Below are positions 63,384-64,000 of a stretch of DNA of 64,000 nt, in pieces. Each line of letters begins with the position of its first letter. Positions within the stretch are counted from its first letter, which is position 1. This stretch comes from Spartobacteria bacterium (GTDB lineage Bacteria; Verrucomicrobiota; Verrucomicrobiia; Chthoniobacterales; UBA10450). The notes beneath the pieces are model-generated. The model ran no database searches. It worked only from the letters and a program-made list of their open reading frames with translations, and was not told where the DNA came from. Location: NCBI GenBank assembly GCA_003167365.1, contig PMTM01000013.1, positions 58,667 to 122,666 of the forward strand. Direction: 5' to 3'. The translations under genes were made by a program, and so were the position numbers.

Positions 63384-64000
63384 AATGGCAGTGCACTTAG
63401 GGCCGCGGCCTGGGCCTCGACAACCGCGGCATAGCCGTCCATGGAATGATCGCCCACGTCGGTGTGGATGTTCCCGATAATGCTTTCGAAATCGCGCAGG
63501 CTTTGGAGGGTACGACTGAGGAAATTCGTCCACTCCGGGCTTTCCAGTTTGGGCTCGCCGCTGCTGGTAAAGTGAATCATCCTCCCGATATCGGCGTAAT
63601 CCCAGCCGCGAAAAGGAACGCGCGGGACAAGGTCCTCCTTGTTGACGAAGCGAAAAGTTCTGTTGTTCAGCAAATTGTCGTAGTTGCCGCAAAATCGATA
63701 GAGACCAACGCGCGGCTGGCCAAACGTATAGAGGCCGTTCACCGGACGCATGGTTGCTGGCGCCCACATGGAAAAAGCAGCGCCGGTCAATACGGCCAGG
63801 GCCGCGCCTAGGCTGTGGCCGGTAAGCCAAAGCGTCGGCTGAGTTGTCGTAGAAAGTCCTTTTATGTCCGCCGCAACGCCTGGCGGCGGAAGCACCGCCT
63901 CCATCGCCGAGGTTATCTCTCCCCAAGCGTCTCTGGTTGCATGACCGAATCCGGCGTGGATGTCGCCTACATCTGGTCCGCTCTCGAACAGCCAAGGGAA
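63380..64000 (-). CDS. Class 3 lipase-like protein, N-terminus cut by window edge
   Basis: The frame is open to the right edge and has DVGDIHAGFGHATRDAW, the nucleophile elbow LWLTGHSLGAALAVLTGAAF, and YTFGQPRVGL followed by NKEDLVPRVPF, which is the Lipase_3 pattern. The catalytic Ser lies in GHSLG, with Asp in NKEDLVPRVP and a probable His in the HTDVGDHSMDGY block. It overlaps the small lipoprotein gene by 4 bp. The upstream part is outside the window. Confidence 0.88.
   Translation of the reverse strand, partial: FPWLFESGPDVGDIHAGFGHATRDAWGEITSAMEAVLPPPGVAADIKGLSTTTQPTLWLTGHSLGAALAVLTGAAFSMWAPATMRPVNGLYTFGQPRVGLYRFCGNYDNLLNNRTFRFVNKEDLVPRVPFRGWDYADIGRMIHFTSSGEPKLESPEWTNFLSRTLQSLRDFESIIGNIHTDVGDHSMDGYAAVVEAQAAALSALPL

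Overview
The window looks like a chromosomal segment of a soil-type verrucomicrobium. This is inferred from gene content (exosortase plus EpsI, a surface beta-helix protein with about 120-residue C-terminal repeats, an OpcA-type G6PDH partner, lipid A genes, squalene synthase), from GC-rich codon use, and from abundant short palindromic repeats. No rRNA, tRNA, CRISPR array, integrase or recognisable transposase was seen, so the taxonomic placement rests on content alone.

Layout. (1) 1-20,430 is mostly housekeeping: a partial LpxL-type acyltransferase, a DDAH-type hydrolase, a phosphatase-GlyA fusion, zwf-opcA, a glycosyltransferase, a cyclic-nucleotide/PATAN regulator, yciA, queA, a family 4 uracil-DNA glycosylase, squalene synthase, DUF362, hemW, uppS, purA, an M23 peptidase, uppP and a P-II protein. 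(2) 20,480-23,440 is a repeat-dense zone. It holds octamer-repeat elements, one of which carries a four-helix-bundle protein gene while two others are internally deleted copies of it, around a nucleotidyltransferase pair and glf. (3) 23,500-50,140 is a large surface polysaccharide locus: gmd, fcl, a second gmd, wzm/wzt ABC export, a perosamine synthase, a GNAT enzyme, about ten glycosyltransferases, methyltransferases, an O-antigen ligase-like protein, a PMT-like protein, epimerases, exosortase/EpsI and a WecG/TagA-type transferase. (4) 50,400-60,350 holds a secreted beta-helix protein, mutL flanked by related repeats, an IscA/ErpA protein, a HIT protein, lpxB and a Gfo/Idh oxidoreductase. (5) 60,750-64,000 is a compact minus-strand cluster with a class 3 lipase, small lipoproteins, an LPP20-like membrane protein and a GH75 chitosanase-like gene.

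How it works together. Gmd makes GDP-4-keto-6-deoxymannose, which can be drawn to GDP-L-fucose (Fcl) or GDP-perosamine (Per homologue, then possibly the GNAT enzyme). Glf supplies UDP-galactofuranose. The transferases build a glycan, Wzm/Wzt exports it, and the ligase-like protein and lipid A genes suggest attachment to LPS. UppS and UppP supply and recycle the lipid carrier.

The most distinctive signal is the repeat biology. A mobile-looking cassette with octamer (GTTGAGnn/CTCAACnn) ends and a four-helix-bundle gene has deletion derivatives that share one junction. Heptad and octamer repeats have been incorporated into ends or linkers of genes (glf, the NTase partner, wzt). Double-hairpin REP-like elements of several sequence flavours sit at gene ends, and one lies in frame inside mutL.
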